Positions 47,604-58,345 of a stretch of DNA of 64,000 nucleotides are shown here, one piece after another; the stretch's first letter is position 1, and the number at the start of each line of letters is the position of its first letter. The DNA is from Ignelater luminosus (Eukaryota; Arthropoda; Insecta; Coleoptera; Elateridae). Position numbers and translations under genes: made by a program. Below the pieces are notes generated by a model, which saw only the letters and a program-made list of their open reading frames with translations, searched no databases and was not told the DNA's origin. The stretch lies in the NCBI GenBank assembly GCA_011009095.1, contig VTPC01000454.1, positions 1-64,000 on the forward strand, given 5' to 3'.

Positions 47604-48550
47604 ATGAGATCTCTAATAGTACGTATTTATTGAACACTTTGAAGAATAGTTAAATAAATGTACAATTTCTTTTTCAGATTGTTTTAGGAGTAGTTGCAGG
47701 AGTTTTCGCTCTTCCCAGGCCCGGAAAATTAGATGATCTTCCAGTTCAACCTTCTGGAAGTTACCTTCCCGGAGTAGCGACTACTGTGGTTGAACCTTTA
47801 CTTTCAACAAATATTTTTGAACAAACTCTAGTAGGAACAGCATTGACTGGAATTACCGATGGACTAACAACTGGTGGAATTACTGGTGGACTCACAACTG
47901 GTGGAATTACTGGTGGACTCACAACTGGTGGAATTACTGGTGGACTTGTTACCGGATATACTGGTGGATTTGTAAATGGATATACCAATGACGTTATCAA
48001 TGGAAACTTACATCATGACCAAAGACAGTTCTATTTTTATTCTGCTCCCGATGATGAAGCGGCTGCTCGTCTTCGTGTCTACGTCGAACCAACATCTCAA
48101 AGAAATACCAAAATCATCTTTGTTAAAGCGCCTAGTTACGGTGGTGTCATTCCTGAAGTTATCGCACCTCCATCTGAAGCTGTGGACCGAACTAAAATCT
48201 ACGTTTTGGTCAAGAAACCTCAACACGATGGTGCAGTCACCATTCCAGCATCCTTGGGAGTTAAACAAGCCCAACCAGAAGTATTCTTTATTAAATACCA
48301 TAATCACCATGAAGCTGAAGCTGCTGTTAATCAAGGACTTAGTGGAGCTCATATTGGTACACCTTTGCACAATTTAGGTAATGAACAAACCTTCGTCAGA
48401 ACTTTAGGTAGCAGTCATGGTGGTATTGGATTTACTGGAGGTGTCACATCCGTTACTGGTAGTGTATCGTTGCCTGGACCCATTGTAGAAGACCGATCTT
48501 ATGCTAAATATGGACCACCAGGTAAAAGTGGACCTTACAAGAAGAAATAA
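47604..48550 (+). CDS. Tweedle (DUF243) cuticle protein, copy 2, two exons
   Basis: Paralogue of the gene at 42,309. Exon 1 is 47,604-47,618 ('MRSLI'); the intron 47,619-47,677 has donor GTACGT (GTAAGT in copy 1) and acceptor TTTTCAG; exon 2 is 47,678-48,550. The product is 295 residues, the same length as copy 1, because it has one fewer 'PVQPSGSYL' unit and one more 'GGLTTGGIT' unit (each 27 bp). The Tweedle domain is identical in DNA sequence to copy 1 over about 400 bp. About eleven residues differ, all outside that block, including Gly to Ser, Phe to Leu and Glu to Lys in the tail. The frame is intact and the promoter conserved, so it is probably functional. Confidence 0.93.
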
Positions 48551-50187
48551 GTGCAATTTAGTCAGAATGTTTTGATTTATCGTGTTTGTTTATGATTCTA
48601 AGCAACTGCTAATCTGTGATTAAGCAAGTCTATCTCATTTTTAAAAGATTGACTGATCTATCTCCTCAATTAATTAAAACTGAACATCATAAGCAAATTT
48701 GTCATGTGTCTATAATCTTATGTACCTACTACACAAAACTGTAAATGCTTATCATTATCATTTTACAGATGTACCATACTTAGATATAGTAAACAATATT
48801 GTTTTACATCAAGTTTTTATTTTATTAACCTTTTTAAATGGAACTACTATTTCAATACCATTTGGGGCTAGTAACATACCTTAAAAAGCTTTACAGCGAC
48901 AAAATTAGTACTACTACTTATTGCAGAGTCAGTTGTAAAGGAGAAAATTAAATCAAAAGAATTTCTCCTCACAAAGTTTCTAACAACTCCAAAGAAATCA
49001 ATAATAGTTGATGAAACTCGTACAAGAATTAAAGATGTTGAATGTGATAGTTCACGACCGATGGTAAAAAGACAAATAAATATCATTCTGATATCTTACT
49101 TTGGATATTTGACGATGTAATTTAAAATGTGCGCACGTATCAATAAAATACAGTCTACGATGTATTAACACCTTTATGCTAAACTTAGTTGTTGCTATGA
49201 ACCACACTTGTATGATGTAACTCTAAAAGACAGGAATTAGAAATATTCACCGGTACATTTGTATCGTATAAAAGGTAAAACGTAATATAAATGAATATAA
49301 CAAAAAGAAGATGTAATTAAGCAAAAGAAGTAGGTTATCTTTAGAAATAGTAAGAAAGACCTTTAGCTGTCATTTCAATAGGTTTAAAGTCGATGTGACA
49401 AATAAAAATCACATTATTAAAGTTATATATTATAGTTATAGTTCAGAAAAACTTGAAAAAGCATTTAAGCGAAGAAACTGGATGTCAACTAAGTACTAGA
49501 TGATACAAGAAGATAAAGAGAAATACCTATAAGTGTTTCAACGTTTTATCATACGACGGTTGGCTCTGAAATTGGAAAGAATTCTGAGATGGTGGTAGCT
49601 TAAAAAATCATCATTTTGCTAAGTACTGTTACTCTGGTTAGATGTTTGATTTTATTGGAAATTGTGACCTTATTTCTGCCAACCACACAACTCGAGAATA
49701 GAAAAGAATATAAATCACCAAGACGTTGTGCATGATCAAAAATATCTCACGCTTATCAATGCAGATCTCAAAGGACATAATGATTGTTTAGTGTGGAGTG
49801 AAAAAGATACTTCTAAAAGGGTAAAATTCTTATTTAAGCAGATTTTAGTGAGTTTTTCAGATGATATATGTATTGAACGCATAAGTAAAGAGGTACAATC
49901 CTTGGCCATTCAGTCACACTCAGCCCGGTTTTCGTTTTTACTCATTTTTAAACTGACAACGCATGAAGTTTTAGAAAACTGCAAATATAATATTTAAGTA
50001 AAGTGTTTTCTGCAGAAAGTTTTATTCTGTAGTTTGCCAAAATTTACCGTTTTTATTTGATATTTTTAGCTGTCTCAAGAACAACTTAAGGTGGAATTCT
50101 CTGTCAAGTGTTGCTATAACGGATCTACCAATTTGTCAGATACGAAGACGACGAGAAGACAAATACACTTCTTCATACAATAGATCG
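48551..50187. other. 3' flank of Tweedle gene 2 and intergenic spacer
   Basis: The duplicated 3' flank runs to about 49,283 and includes an AATAAA near 49,143. Beyond it lies single-copy A/T-rich DNA. The open frame at 49,728-49,997 (plus, 89 codons) is not recognised and shows no domain that I can identify. Confidence 0.5.
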
Positions 50188-50189
50188 TA

Positions 50190-50642
50190 GGGGAGTTGTG
50201 CTTAAGATGACATAGTCAGGTAAGATGACACACCCTCCATATCTATCTATGAGTGACAGTAACGCTATATCGTCATCTTATATGTGTCGCCAGTATCGAG
50301 ATCTAGTATGGCCGTCAGTTATCGCAAGCTTTTACGTAGTGAAGATTGTCGTAATTTTAAATGCAAAAAAGATTTAAGCAAGTTTGTATATTGTTCTGAA
50401 AGTACTCGTTAGGTAAGATTCCTTCAAGTCGAAATAATTTACTTGTAATCTAGGGTCAAAATACATCACAAATACTGTAAAACTGATATTCTAACCTCAA
50501 AGTGACAATATTTTTCTGCATTCGCTTATGGTTAAGATGACATACCATGATGTTGGTGTAAGATGGCAGACTGTGTCATCTTACCCTAATCTGCTTGCGT
50601 GTGGAATATAAACAATCGGGTTTCTTCTCGTTTGATTACAGG
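50190..50642 (+). promoter_or_regulatory. 5' terminal region of pogo-like element B with paired direct repeats
   Basis: Two pairs of TAAGATGACA-type repeats spaced 18 and 26 bases, about 330 bases apart. Pogo-like element A has an unrelated motif in the same layout (17 and 25 bases, about 296 apart). Function as transposase-binding sites is inferred. Confidence 0.55.
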
Positions 50643-52357
50643 ATGCCTGGCAACTATAAACGAACCTCGACACGAAAGAGCTGGTCGCAAGAGGACATGA
50701 ACCAGGCCATTGAAGCTGTTAACGACAACGCGATGGATTGGCTTATGGTATCAAAACGGTTTAATGTGCCACAAGCAATGCTTCGTCGCGACTGTCGGCA
50801 TGTTCCAGTAAATCTTGGTCACTATAAGCCAACCTTTGACCCAGAGATGGAAAAAGAACTAGCGAATCATATTCTCGACTTTGAAGGGAGACTTTTTGGA
50901 TTAAACACCACTATAATAAAAAAATTAGCTTATGAATTTGCAAAAAGGGCAAGGTTGGATCACAGATTTGACAAGACTAATCAAACTGCTGCCTGGAATT
51001 TCCTGAAAGGGTTTAGAGAACCCAATCCCAACATCAACATCTGCTGCAAGAGCGAGGGCATTTAATAAGCCTCAAGTAATAAAATCTTTCGCGCTTTTAG
51101 AAAAGACACTAACTGATAAAATAGCTCTCGCACATGAAATTTACAATATGGGCGAGTCTGGGCGAGTCTGGGCTTAATACTGTTCAAAAGCCCCCAAAGG
51201 TATTCGCACGCAAAAGAAAGAAGCAAGTTGTCGCTATAACTAGTGCTAAACGTGGTGAGCATGTCACAGTGGTTGTCTGTGTTAATACCACTGGGGATTT
51301 TGTACCACCTGCGCTAATAATGCTAAGAAACAATTACAAGGCTGAATATTTTGACGGTGCACTTTGGAGCTGTGTTATGTCACTGGCCAAATGGTGGGTG
51401 AACTTTTTTTGGAGTTTTTTAACAAACATGATGCTGCTAATCTTTGACGGCCATTCCAGTCACAAAAATCTAGAAGCACTCGAATTTGCCAAGGCTAACG
51501 GCGTGGTAATGCTCTGTCTCCCGCCATATTGCACTCACAGAATGCAACCAACAAACATATCATTCTTGGGCCACTTCAGATATATTACGACTGCAAGGTT
51601 GCCACCTGGATGAAGAATCATCCTGGTAAAACCGTAGAGCTCTATCAATATCAATGCCACGAGTGGTTTTGAAAAAAGCGGAATTTATTCGTTCAACCCA
51701 CACAGTTTCCCAGAGGAATTGCTTTTACCCAGCGAAGTCACTGAAAATGACATTCAAAATGAATGAAGAGCAGATGGATATTACGGGTGTTTCGGAAAAC
51801 ATTGCTTTGTCACAAGCTAGCTCTGATCAGACGCCTGGTTTAGAAGGATATAGTGACATTCAAACTCTGTTTGGGCAGACATTTCTTGAAAAAAAGACAC
51901 TTTCTGTCAAGAAGTGGTTTTTACAAAACATATCACTACTACCAAAAGCTGCATCTACTGGGAAGGCCCGCGCAACAAAAAAGCCGTTGATTCTCAGGTT
52001 CTAACTGGCAGTGCTTTTATGAATGACGTTAAAGCTTAAGTACAGCTGAAGAAAGAAAGAGACAATCACAAATCTCTACGAGCTCGAAAGCAGACATTTG
52101 ACAATGGTGAGGAGCTCGAGGATCTTTACACACAGAACGATGACGATGAAGCTTATCCTGTTTGCATTTACTGCAATGAATTGTTTAGTCACTCTAAGCC
52201 AAAGCAGACTTGGGTGCAGTGCCAATTATGTTCCCGCTGGTGTCACACCATTTGCGCAAATATACCTGCAAGGAAGAAGCAATTTGTGTATGAATTGTGC
52301 ATGGATAATAAGTACGTCGTCTTACACTTTTACAAGAAAAGTTTTAGAAGTGAATGA
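50643..52357 (+). pseudogene. Pogo-like transposase B with C-terminal PHD-like zinc finger
   Basis: Start 'MPGNYKRTSTRKSWSQED' (50,643). HTH psq region 'AIEAVNDNAMDWLMVSKRF', then 'GHYKPTFDPEMEKELANHIL' and 'LAYEFAKRARLDHRFDK' (CENP-B-like second DNA-binding domain). Frameshift near 51,035. The first catalytic Asp motif (normally NVDESGL) reads 'NMGESG', with a 10-bp duplication (CGAGTCTGGG, about 51,150-51,172) shifting the frame. Catalytic domain: 'QVVAITSAKRGEHVTVVV', 'LLIFDGHSSHKN' (second Asp), 'LPPYCTHRMQPTNISF' (third Asp changed to Asn). After more shifts, an acidic linker ends in 'DEAYPVCIYCNELF' and 'WVQCQLCSRWCHTICA' (52,145-52,258), a complete C-C...W..C..C..W.H..C finger. The stop is at 52,355. 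Inactive. Confidence 0.88.
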
Positions 52358-53865
52358 GGAAATTTTTCTGATGTTCTTTGAGCAAAAGTAACTATACGAG
52401 AACAAGCTTTTGTAAAAGAATTCTGTAAAAACATTGATTCCGTTTAAGAGCAAGAACCTCTCTTATTTCTACCCACTCCCTCTTGATGGGTTTTCTCTTT
52501 CGTTATTTTTTGCGCAGTTGCTTATTACATCACTCCATGGAATCTCCGAATATTCTCTGCCTCTTTTTCCATTTCTCTACATTCTTACGGTAACTTTTCT
52601 AGCCCATAGTCATCGTCTGGTTGTCATTCTAATTCAGACTCGTCTCATTTGAACTTTCTACTTTTTTCCACTGCACCTTGCACTCTATCCCTTCGTCCTA
52701 TCCCCATCTGCACAACCATATAGAGTCTCTTAATGAGAAATTGGTTTTTGAATTCTCAAATTAGGGAAACTAAACCATGTTTTGGGGTAATTGTTCATTT
52801 AGGGTAATCTCATTGGAGAAACACTTATTTAATATTTGTTGGAAGACTAGATGTATCTCTTAGAAAACGAACTAACTTCTCAGTAAGGTAGTGTTTTGCT
52901 ACGATAGTTTTTGAAGGAGCATTTTCTGTCCTGTGGAATCTTGAACTATTAGATCACCTGATGTAATCGATTAATTTTTTGTCACCTAAACTGTTAAACA
53001 TTGTGTATTATTTAGTTTGAAGGTATTTCTTAGTTTTCAATCCAACTAACTATTATTATTCGGTCTTTTGGCAATCTCCAAAGTTTATAATGTGTATCAT
53101 TTTATTATGTCCTTTATGTGTATTTTTCTACTGTTTGGTTTGTTGGCAGTGGATGATAACTAAAGAAAAACCATTTCTAAATCCGAACTTTATTTGCTTT
53201 TATTCGAGCTTCAATTCTTCTTCTATTTTTGCTTCATTGGTTATATTTTCTTTTCTTCTTTCTTCTCCTTATTTATATATATATACGTCCCCATTTCTTC
53301 ATTCAATACTTTCTATTTCTTTGCTTACTTCTGCTATTCATAATAGTATATCATAAGGTAGCTAGAGTGCTTATAGATTCTGATTTTATAAATTATCTGT
53401 CATAATTTTCCTTATAATAGGATATCATGCTTTCATTTCCTTCTAATTAAAAATCTCCATTGCTAGCAGGAGAAATCTATATCATCTATTTGGCGATTAT
53501 GCAAATGACACACTTGTTCAAACCCATTAAGGTACATTCAGAAAGAAATAAACTACTAAAACTTATGTACACTTTAATTAAATTTAAGTTTAAATTGATG
53601 TTAAGGTATCTGGAAAATTGTATAGTAGGGTGACAATATTTTTCCGACTTTTTTTTCTTTTAAAGCTCACATGAAAAAATGTTAATTTGATGCATTTGAA
53701 GAGTTCTCTCCAAGTATCAACTCGTTTAAAAATTTTTGAGAGGTTGCTCAAGGATTTTAGAAGTTTCAACAAACAAAAAAAACATTTTTCTTTTTTTAGT
53801 TCTTCAGTTTCTCACTAATTTAATCTTTTCTATGTAGGTTGTAAAGAAACATACTAAAATTTGAA
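52358..53865. other. T-rich intergenic region with a possible RT scrap
   Basis: Plus-strand open frames here are rich in Phe, Ser and Leu and look like antisense shadows of lysine/glutamate-rich minus-strand coding. On the minus strand at about 53,340-53,160, 'ENITNEAKIEEELKLE' is followed by a stop and then 'FGFRNGFS', reminiscent of the GFR block of a non-LTR RT. This is too short to call firmly. Confidence 0.35.
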
Positions 53866-53867
53866 GT

Positions 53868-54145
53868 CAAAATATTAATATTTAGAGGTCGCTCAATAAT
53901 TTTAAAAATAAATTTCTATAAACTTTTAATGGTTTTGAGCGACCTTTAAATATTAATATTAAGACTCGATCTGGTTATAACTACTATTTTATAGTGCAAT
54001 TAATTAATTTTAATTATGAGCATTATTGAAATTGAAAACTATGATAAAAAACAAATAGTTATAATTAATATTAATATATAAAGGTCGCTCAAAACCATTA
54101 CAAGTTAATTAAAATTTATTTTTAAAATTATTGAGCGACCTTTAA
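53868..54145. mobile_element. Nested palindrome with AGGTCGCTCAA ends
   Basis: A 62-bp module (53,884-53,945) has its own inverted ends, AGGTCGCTCA and TGAGCGACCTT. An inverted copy of the whole module lies at 54,081-54,142, and the flanks extend the symmetry (TATTAATATT; GTTATAACTA/TAGTTATAAT) around a centre near 54,010. A weaker related sequence (GAGGTTGCTCAAGG) occurs near 53,739. No ORF. This looks like a fold-back element built from a smaller inverted-repeat unit. Confidence 0.85.
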
Positions 54146-54189
54146 TTATATCAAGACTACCAGTTCTTGTCTTTTATCGTCCAAAAAAG

Positions 54190-55135
54190 AATCAGTATTC
54201 GTTATATAATGCATTCAAAGAGGAAAAAGAGAAAAATCCTTTAAGAGAAAAGTATGAATAGCATAAAAGGGGTGGAAGATAGTGGATATGAAAGGAGAGG
54301 ACAAAACGATGGCATCAGCAAGGCTGGGAAAAAATTTAGAGCCATAATGTTCGATCTTCAAGCTATTCTGCCCGTGCCATTTGCTGGCGATTTTCAGATA
54401 TATTACAAAAGCCAACTAAATGTTTACAATTTCACAATTTATGATGAATCTACCCGAAATGGTTATTGGTATGTCTGCGAGGAAACTCATGGCAACAAAA
54501 GTAGTTCTGAGATTGGGTCGTGCTTTCTTATATATTTACTAAACCTACCCAAAACTGTAAACCACATAGCGTCCTTTTTGGACACGTACAGTTGCCACAG
54601 CCATGCTTTATGCCGTTAATACAATCGACCATCTTCAGACCAGCGACTTAAAATATATGGAATCAGGATATTCATACCTGGAAGCTGATTCAATGCACTC
54701 TGCAATTAAGAAGGCTCGAGCACATAAAAAAACCTAGACCTATCAACTTACTCAGTTAAAGCTCTCAGACGTTTCTAATTTACAGAATCTTGTCTATGAC
54801 GTTATGTCAAACAGTACTCTAAATTGTGTTGGAAACAAGGTTGAATAACTAAAAATCAAGTGGTTACGTTTTCAGACAGTAAAACCATTCACAATTCAAT
54901 ATAAATACCATCTTTCATCAGAAACTTTTTTGGAAATTGATATTACACAAACCAGAAGAAGATTCGGTCGCAAAAAGAACTGAACTTCTGTTCAACTTAC
55001 ATCTAAATATTCCGATCGCATTCCAATTTTTGATAAAAAGAAGACTGACCTTGTTTATTTACTCAATAAAAAGATTATTCCCGAAGATTACATTGATTTC
55101 ATTGCTAGTCTTCTATCAACATCGAATTAGTTAGC
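54190..55135 (+). pseudogene. Remnant of a dispersed 'FDLQ...ESG(H)S' protein family, probably transposon-derived
   Basis: Plus-strand reading in shifting frames: 'FRAIMFDLQAILPVPFAGD', 'IYYKSQLNVYNFTIYDEST', 'GYWYVCEETHGNKSSSEIG', 'NHIASFLDTYSC' (54,330-54,600), then 'MLYAVNTIDHLQTSDLKYM', 'ESGYSYLEADSMHSAIKKA' (to about 54,725), 'KIKWLRFQTVKPFTIQYKYH' and 'YLLNKKIIPEDYIDFIASLL' (to about 55,115). I recall the same phrases in many uncharacterised multi-copy insect proteins. The D...D...(H)S-E spacing suggests an RNase-H-like transposase fold, but that is inference. Frameshifts, stops and altered cysteine residues show it is dead here. Confidence 0.65.
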
Positions 55136-55484
55136 AGTTCACAACGAGGCAGACTAATCTGCAATAAAAATATTTTTTAAAGACATTTTTGTGTGTCTTT
55201 AATGAGGATTTTTTTTAGTTTTTAGGTGGACTTAAAGTCTATTGTCACCATTTTCTTATTTAGTACATCAAGGTAACTGGTATGCGTTTTAGTAACACAT
55301 ATGAGTTAAGTGAGAAAGATTTTGTGAAAATATAAATTTTTTTAAGCAGTTATAACACTTATTATCAAACAGTCGTGTATAGTTTTCCAAAATTAAATCA
55401 ACTATTCAAAAACCCACTTGTTTTAATTAATATTACGTTCAAACTTTCTTTTTGCAATTACACGAATTAGCTATTTTTTACTTA
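55136..55484. other. AT-rich spacer
   Basis: Nothing recognised between the pseudogene and the inverted-repeat element. Confidence 0.5.
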
Positions 55485-55985
55485 CCAGGAATAGGGCTCT
55501 ACCTGTGCCACCCAGAATGTTTCATATGCCATATGTTAGTGCTGTTGGAGGGTAGTTATTACCCAAAAAGTTTTAGGGTTTCAGCTTACGGTGGACGAGA
55601 TACATCAATTGAGTTATGAATTTTTAGCCAAATCGGGTGGGTCAAGGAATTTACGGTATCTATTCCGAGTTGATTCTTCCATTCTTTATTTACCCTATCC
55701 CCCCAAAATTTCCAAAATGAAGTACACAAGAACAGCTTGGTCACGTATGGTTCTGTGTAGGTTATCGTAATTCTCTGGTATAGAAGGTTTCAACTTATGT
55801 CTTTTATTTCCCAGACCCGTCTGAAGCATGAGATGAGTTTTTGAATTTTACGAATTTTTTCCCAAAAATACAACTTTTGGTGGTGTATCTCGGTCACTGT
55901 AAACTGGAACCCTAAAACCTTTTGGGCAATAACTACTTTCCAGAAGTACTAACAAATGGCATATGAGGTCTATTCCTCGTTAGTA
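55485..55985. mobile_element. 500-bp inverted-repeat element (MITE-like)
   Basis: Arms of about 120 bp: 55,485-55,610 and 55,880-55,985 inverted. Shared core phrases include GGTAGTTATTACCCAAAAAG (right arm: CTTTTGGGCAATAACTACTT inverted) and CATATGCCAT. The outer bases are AGGAATAG and, inverted, CTATTCCT. The 270-bp interior has no ORF. A target duplication cannot be set with confidence. Confidence 0.8.
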
Positions 55986-57843
55986 CCTTTGTACGTTAGA
56001 CCAACGACATGTAAACCAAATAGGCACGCGCGCGGGAAAGCGATTTAAAGGATTACAAAGTTCTTTTATTGTTATTTATTTATTATTTATAAATGATATA
56101 TACATATATTTATATACATTAAATAATAAAATAATAAGAAATAGAAAATGTATGTTAATTGACAAAAATTGAAAATTAAAATACGAAATTTTCAGCTATG
56201 GAATTCCATACTCAGAAAAATCTCAAGTATGGAGTGTTCCATATTCACCATATTATGCCTTTCTCCGGACCTGCATCGGGTTCATCAGATTCCTTCTCCT
56301 TCAGAGCTACTACAAGTTCATAAAGTGGCAACATTAAGTATGCTTCCAAAAACTGCTGAAAAATTCTTCTAAATCGCTGCCTTTTTGCCTAACATTTTGC
56401 TCTGCTTGTTCGATCTAGAAGTATTTTTTGAGAACCACAGAGATTGCTATGTTACTGTATATTTATACGCTTGCGTAGTCATATAGTAACAAACCAACCT
56501 GCCTAAAATGTTCCTTATTTCATTCTATAGCCAAGAGTCGTAATTCCGTATTTTTTGCTACTTGGGGTCAATAGTTTTCTAAGGAAACTATACTTTTTTA
56601 TTGTACCAGAAGGGGGTTAGTTAAGTAATAATACACTAAGATAAACAGATACATACACTGAAGTTATAAGAGTATAATAACTAACTATACAGGTAATTAC
56701 TCGTCTTGTATACGTTTTGCAGATGGAGTTCCGGTAGGCTATTTTTAAAAGCTTCCAAATTACAATGACTGCAATATTGAAAACCTATAATTACCACTCA
56801 TTTTACTTTCAACATAATCTTAATAAAAATTGTCAAGGTTCTTCCTTTTTTGTATTAAATCTTTAGAAATTCTTCCAAGGACTGAACTAATTTAATTTTC
56901 GAATCATGTCAAATAATGTAAAAGTAATAAGTTAAGTCATGATGATAATGGTTTATATCCGAGTGACCACTTTACATCTCTACTCACTCACCCCTTCTTT
57001 CAGTGTTGGTGGACAAGGGTCAAGTATAATTAACGTCTATCGTTAATCATAACCACCAACTTTACAGCCAAAAAAACCTGAGCTTTGTTTAAGATTCTAC
57101 ATCCCTTGCTGGTAATATATAATAATGCAACTCTCCCAAACAATCGATCTGGGTATACGCACAAAGTTTCGCTAAATTGTCAGAAACCCTTCCGGCTTGT
57201 ATTTTAATAGAGAAGGCTATTACACGTTATTATTTCACATTTTAAACTATCTTTAAGGCCTAGTCTTATTATAATTTAAACCGATTTAAGATAATTAACC
57301 GTAAGAGCTTTAAAATGCTCGGCGTTTGCTCTTAAAACGTGCTTACAGGCCGTGAAAGGATTACGTTTGCAAAAGGATGCAGCAAATCGAGCTCAACCGT
57401 TTAATTAAGGGTGTTTTATTATTTTGAAGCCGCTCGCGTAGATGCTAGTTTAGTATAAATTATAATTATATTATAAATATGGAAAGATTTCCATGTTAAA
57501 TAAACTTTGCAATTTTAATGACTTCTTGTGATATAAACTTGATAGTTATTATTTAAATGTGTCGCAATGCATGTTTACGTAATACGGTGTATTTCAAATG
57601 TTAATAGGTTTTTGCAGTTTTTATTTTTTATATTTGCATTTATCTTAACTTTATTCACCTCTAGTTATTTTTTTCCTGTTTACATTGATTATATTCACAT
57701 CGTCGCTTATGTAATTTCTATTGTTCTACCATATGATCGCAAGTATAGATTTATTGTTATTTAGTTACATCGTGTCTAAATTTTGATAGCATTTTTAATA
57801 GCATTATAACTGTTTCTTCAGAAGCCAAATAAATATAGATATT
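55986..57843. other. AT-rich intergenic region
   Basis: No gene recognised. The open frames at 56,169-56,372 and 57,567-57,764 are short, the latter hydrophobic, with no family signature. Confidence 0.5.
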
Positions 57844-58345
57844 CTAACCGTCTTCCATCTTCGAAGACAGGCATTGGAAGCCAACACAGCATGTGCCGAT
57901 GTCATTAAAAATGACAACTGTTCGATACATAAGATTGCAAATATTTATGAAATCCCAAGAAGGATAATTGAAGGACGCATAATAAAAAATAATTACCTCA
58001 AAATGGGACCCATAGGAGCGTTTTTGGTTTCTCGGCCAGAAAACGAAGCAGAAATTGTTACCCATATTTAGAACCATGCAAGCACATGGATTTCCATTAA
58101 CGATTGACAACATCAGAAGTAGAACAATCAAAATGAAAGCGCACGTTCAATATAACCAAAGAAAGCGACTATGACTGGTTGCAATTTTGTTCCTTGAAAG
58201 AAATTCAAATGTAACCTTGAGAAAATCTAAATATGTTTCAGCTGTAGGGCTGAAGCTATGAACAAGCAAAAAATGATGAAAAGAGAAGATTTTGGACAAA
58301 AATTAACCAACAAACCAAACTTTCAACATGGGCGAGGCATGAGTG
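57844..58345 (+). pseudogene. Pogo-like transposase C, N-terminal fragment
   Basis: Plus strand: 'RRQALEANTACADVIKNDNC' then 'SIHKIANIYEIPRRIIEGRI' (57,928-57,986) is a psq-type helix-turn-helix with the usual 'IP+' turn. 'LKMGPIGAFL' and 'ENEAEIVTHI' begin the CENP-B-like second DNA-binding domain, followed after a shift by 'MQAHGFPLTIDNIRSR'. 'DYDWLQFCSLKEIQM'-like and 'NSNVTLRKSKYVSAVGL' sequence continues to about 58,250. The catalytic domain is absent. It differs clearly from elements A and B. Confidence 0.65.

Larger units (their letters stand above)
44010..49283. repeat. Tandem duplication, unit 2 (about 5.3 kb)
   Basis: Second copy of 38,473-43,990. It begins within the piggyBac transposase and ends after the 3' flank of Tweedle gene 2 near GTATCGTATAAAAGG. 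It is shorter than unit 1 mainly because of the two segments missing in its upstream region. Confidence 0.92.
50188..52357 (+). mobile_element. Pogo/Tigger-like DNA transposon B, 3' end missing
   Basis: TA at 50,188-50,189 is followed by GGGGAGTTGTGC and then TAAGATGACA at 50,203 and 50,221. The same motif recurs at 50,533 and (as TAAGATGGCA) 50,559, with inverted copies at 50,271 and 50,574. The transposase starts at 50,643. No inverted copy of the terminus is visible downstream of 52,357, so the 3' TIR seems lost. Confidence 0.8.

Noticed and set aside
53868..54145. Repeated AGGTCGCTCA motifs considered as a CRISPR-like array
   Set aside because: Only two modules in opposite orientation with internal inverted ends, in a eukaryotic context and without spacers of regular length. 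This is a palindromic element.
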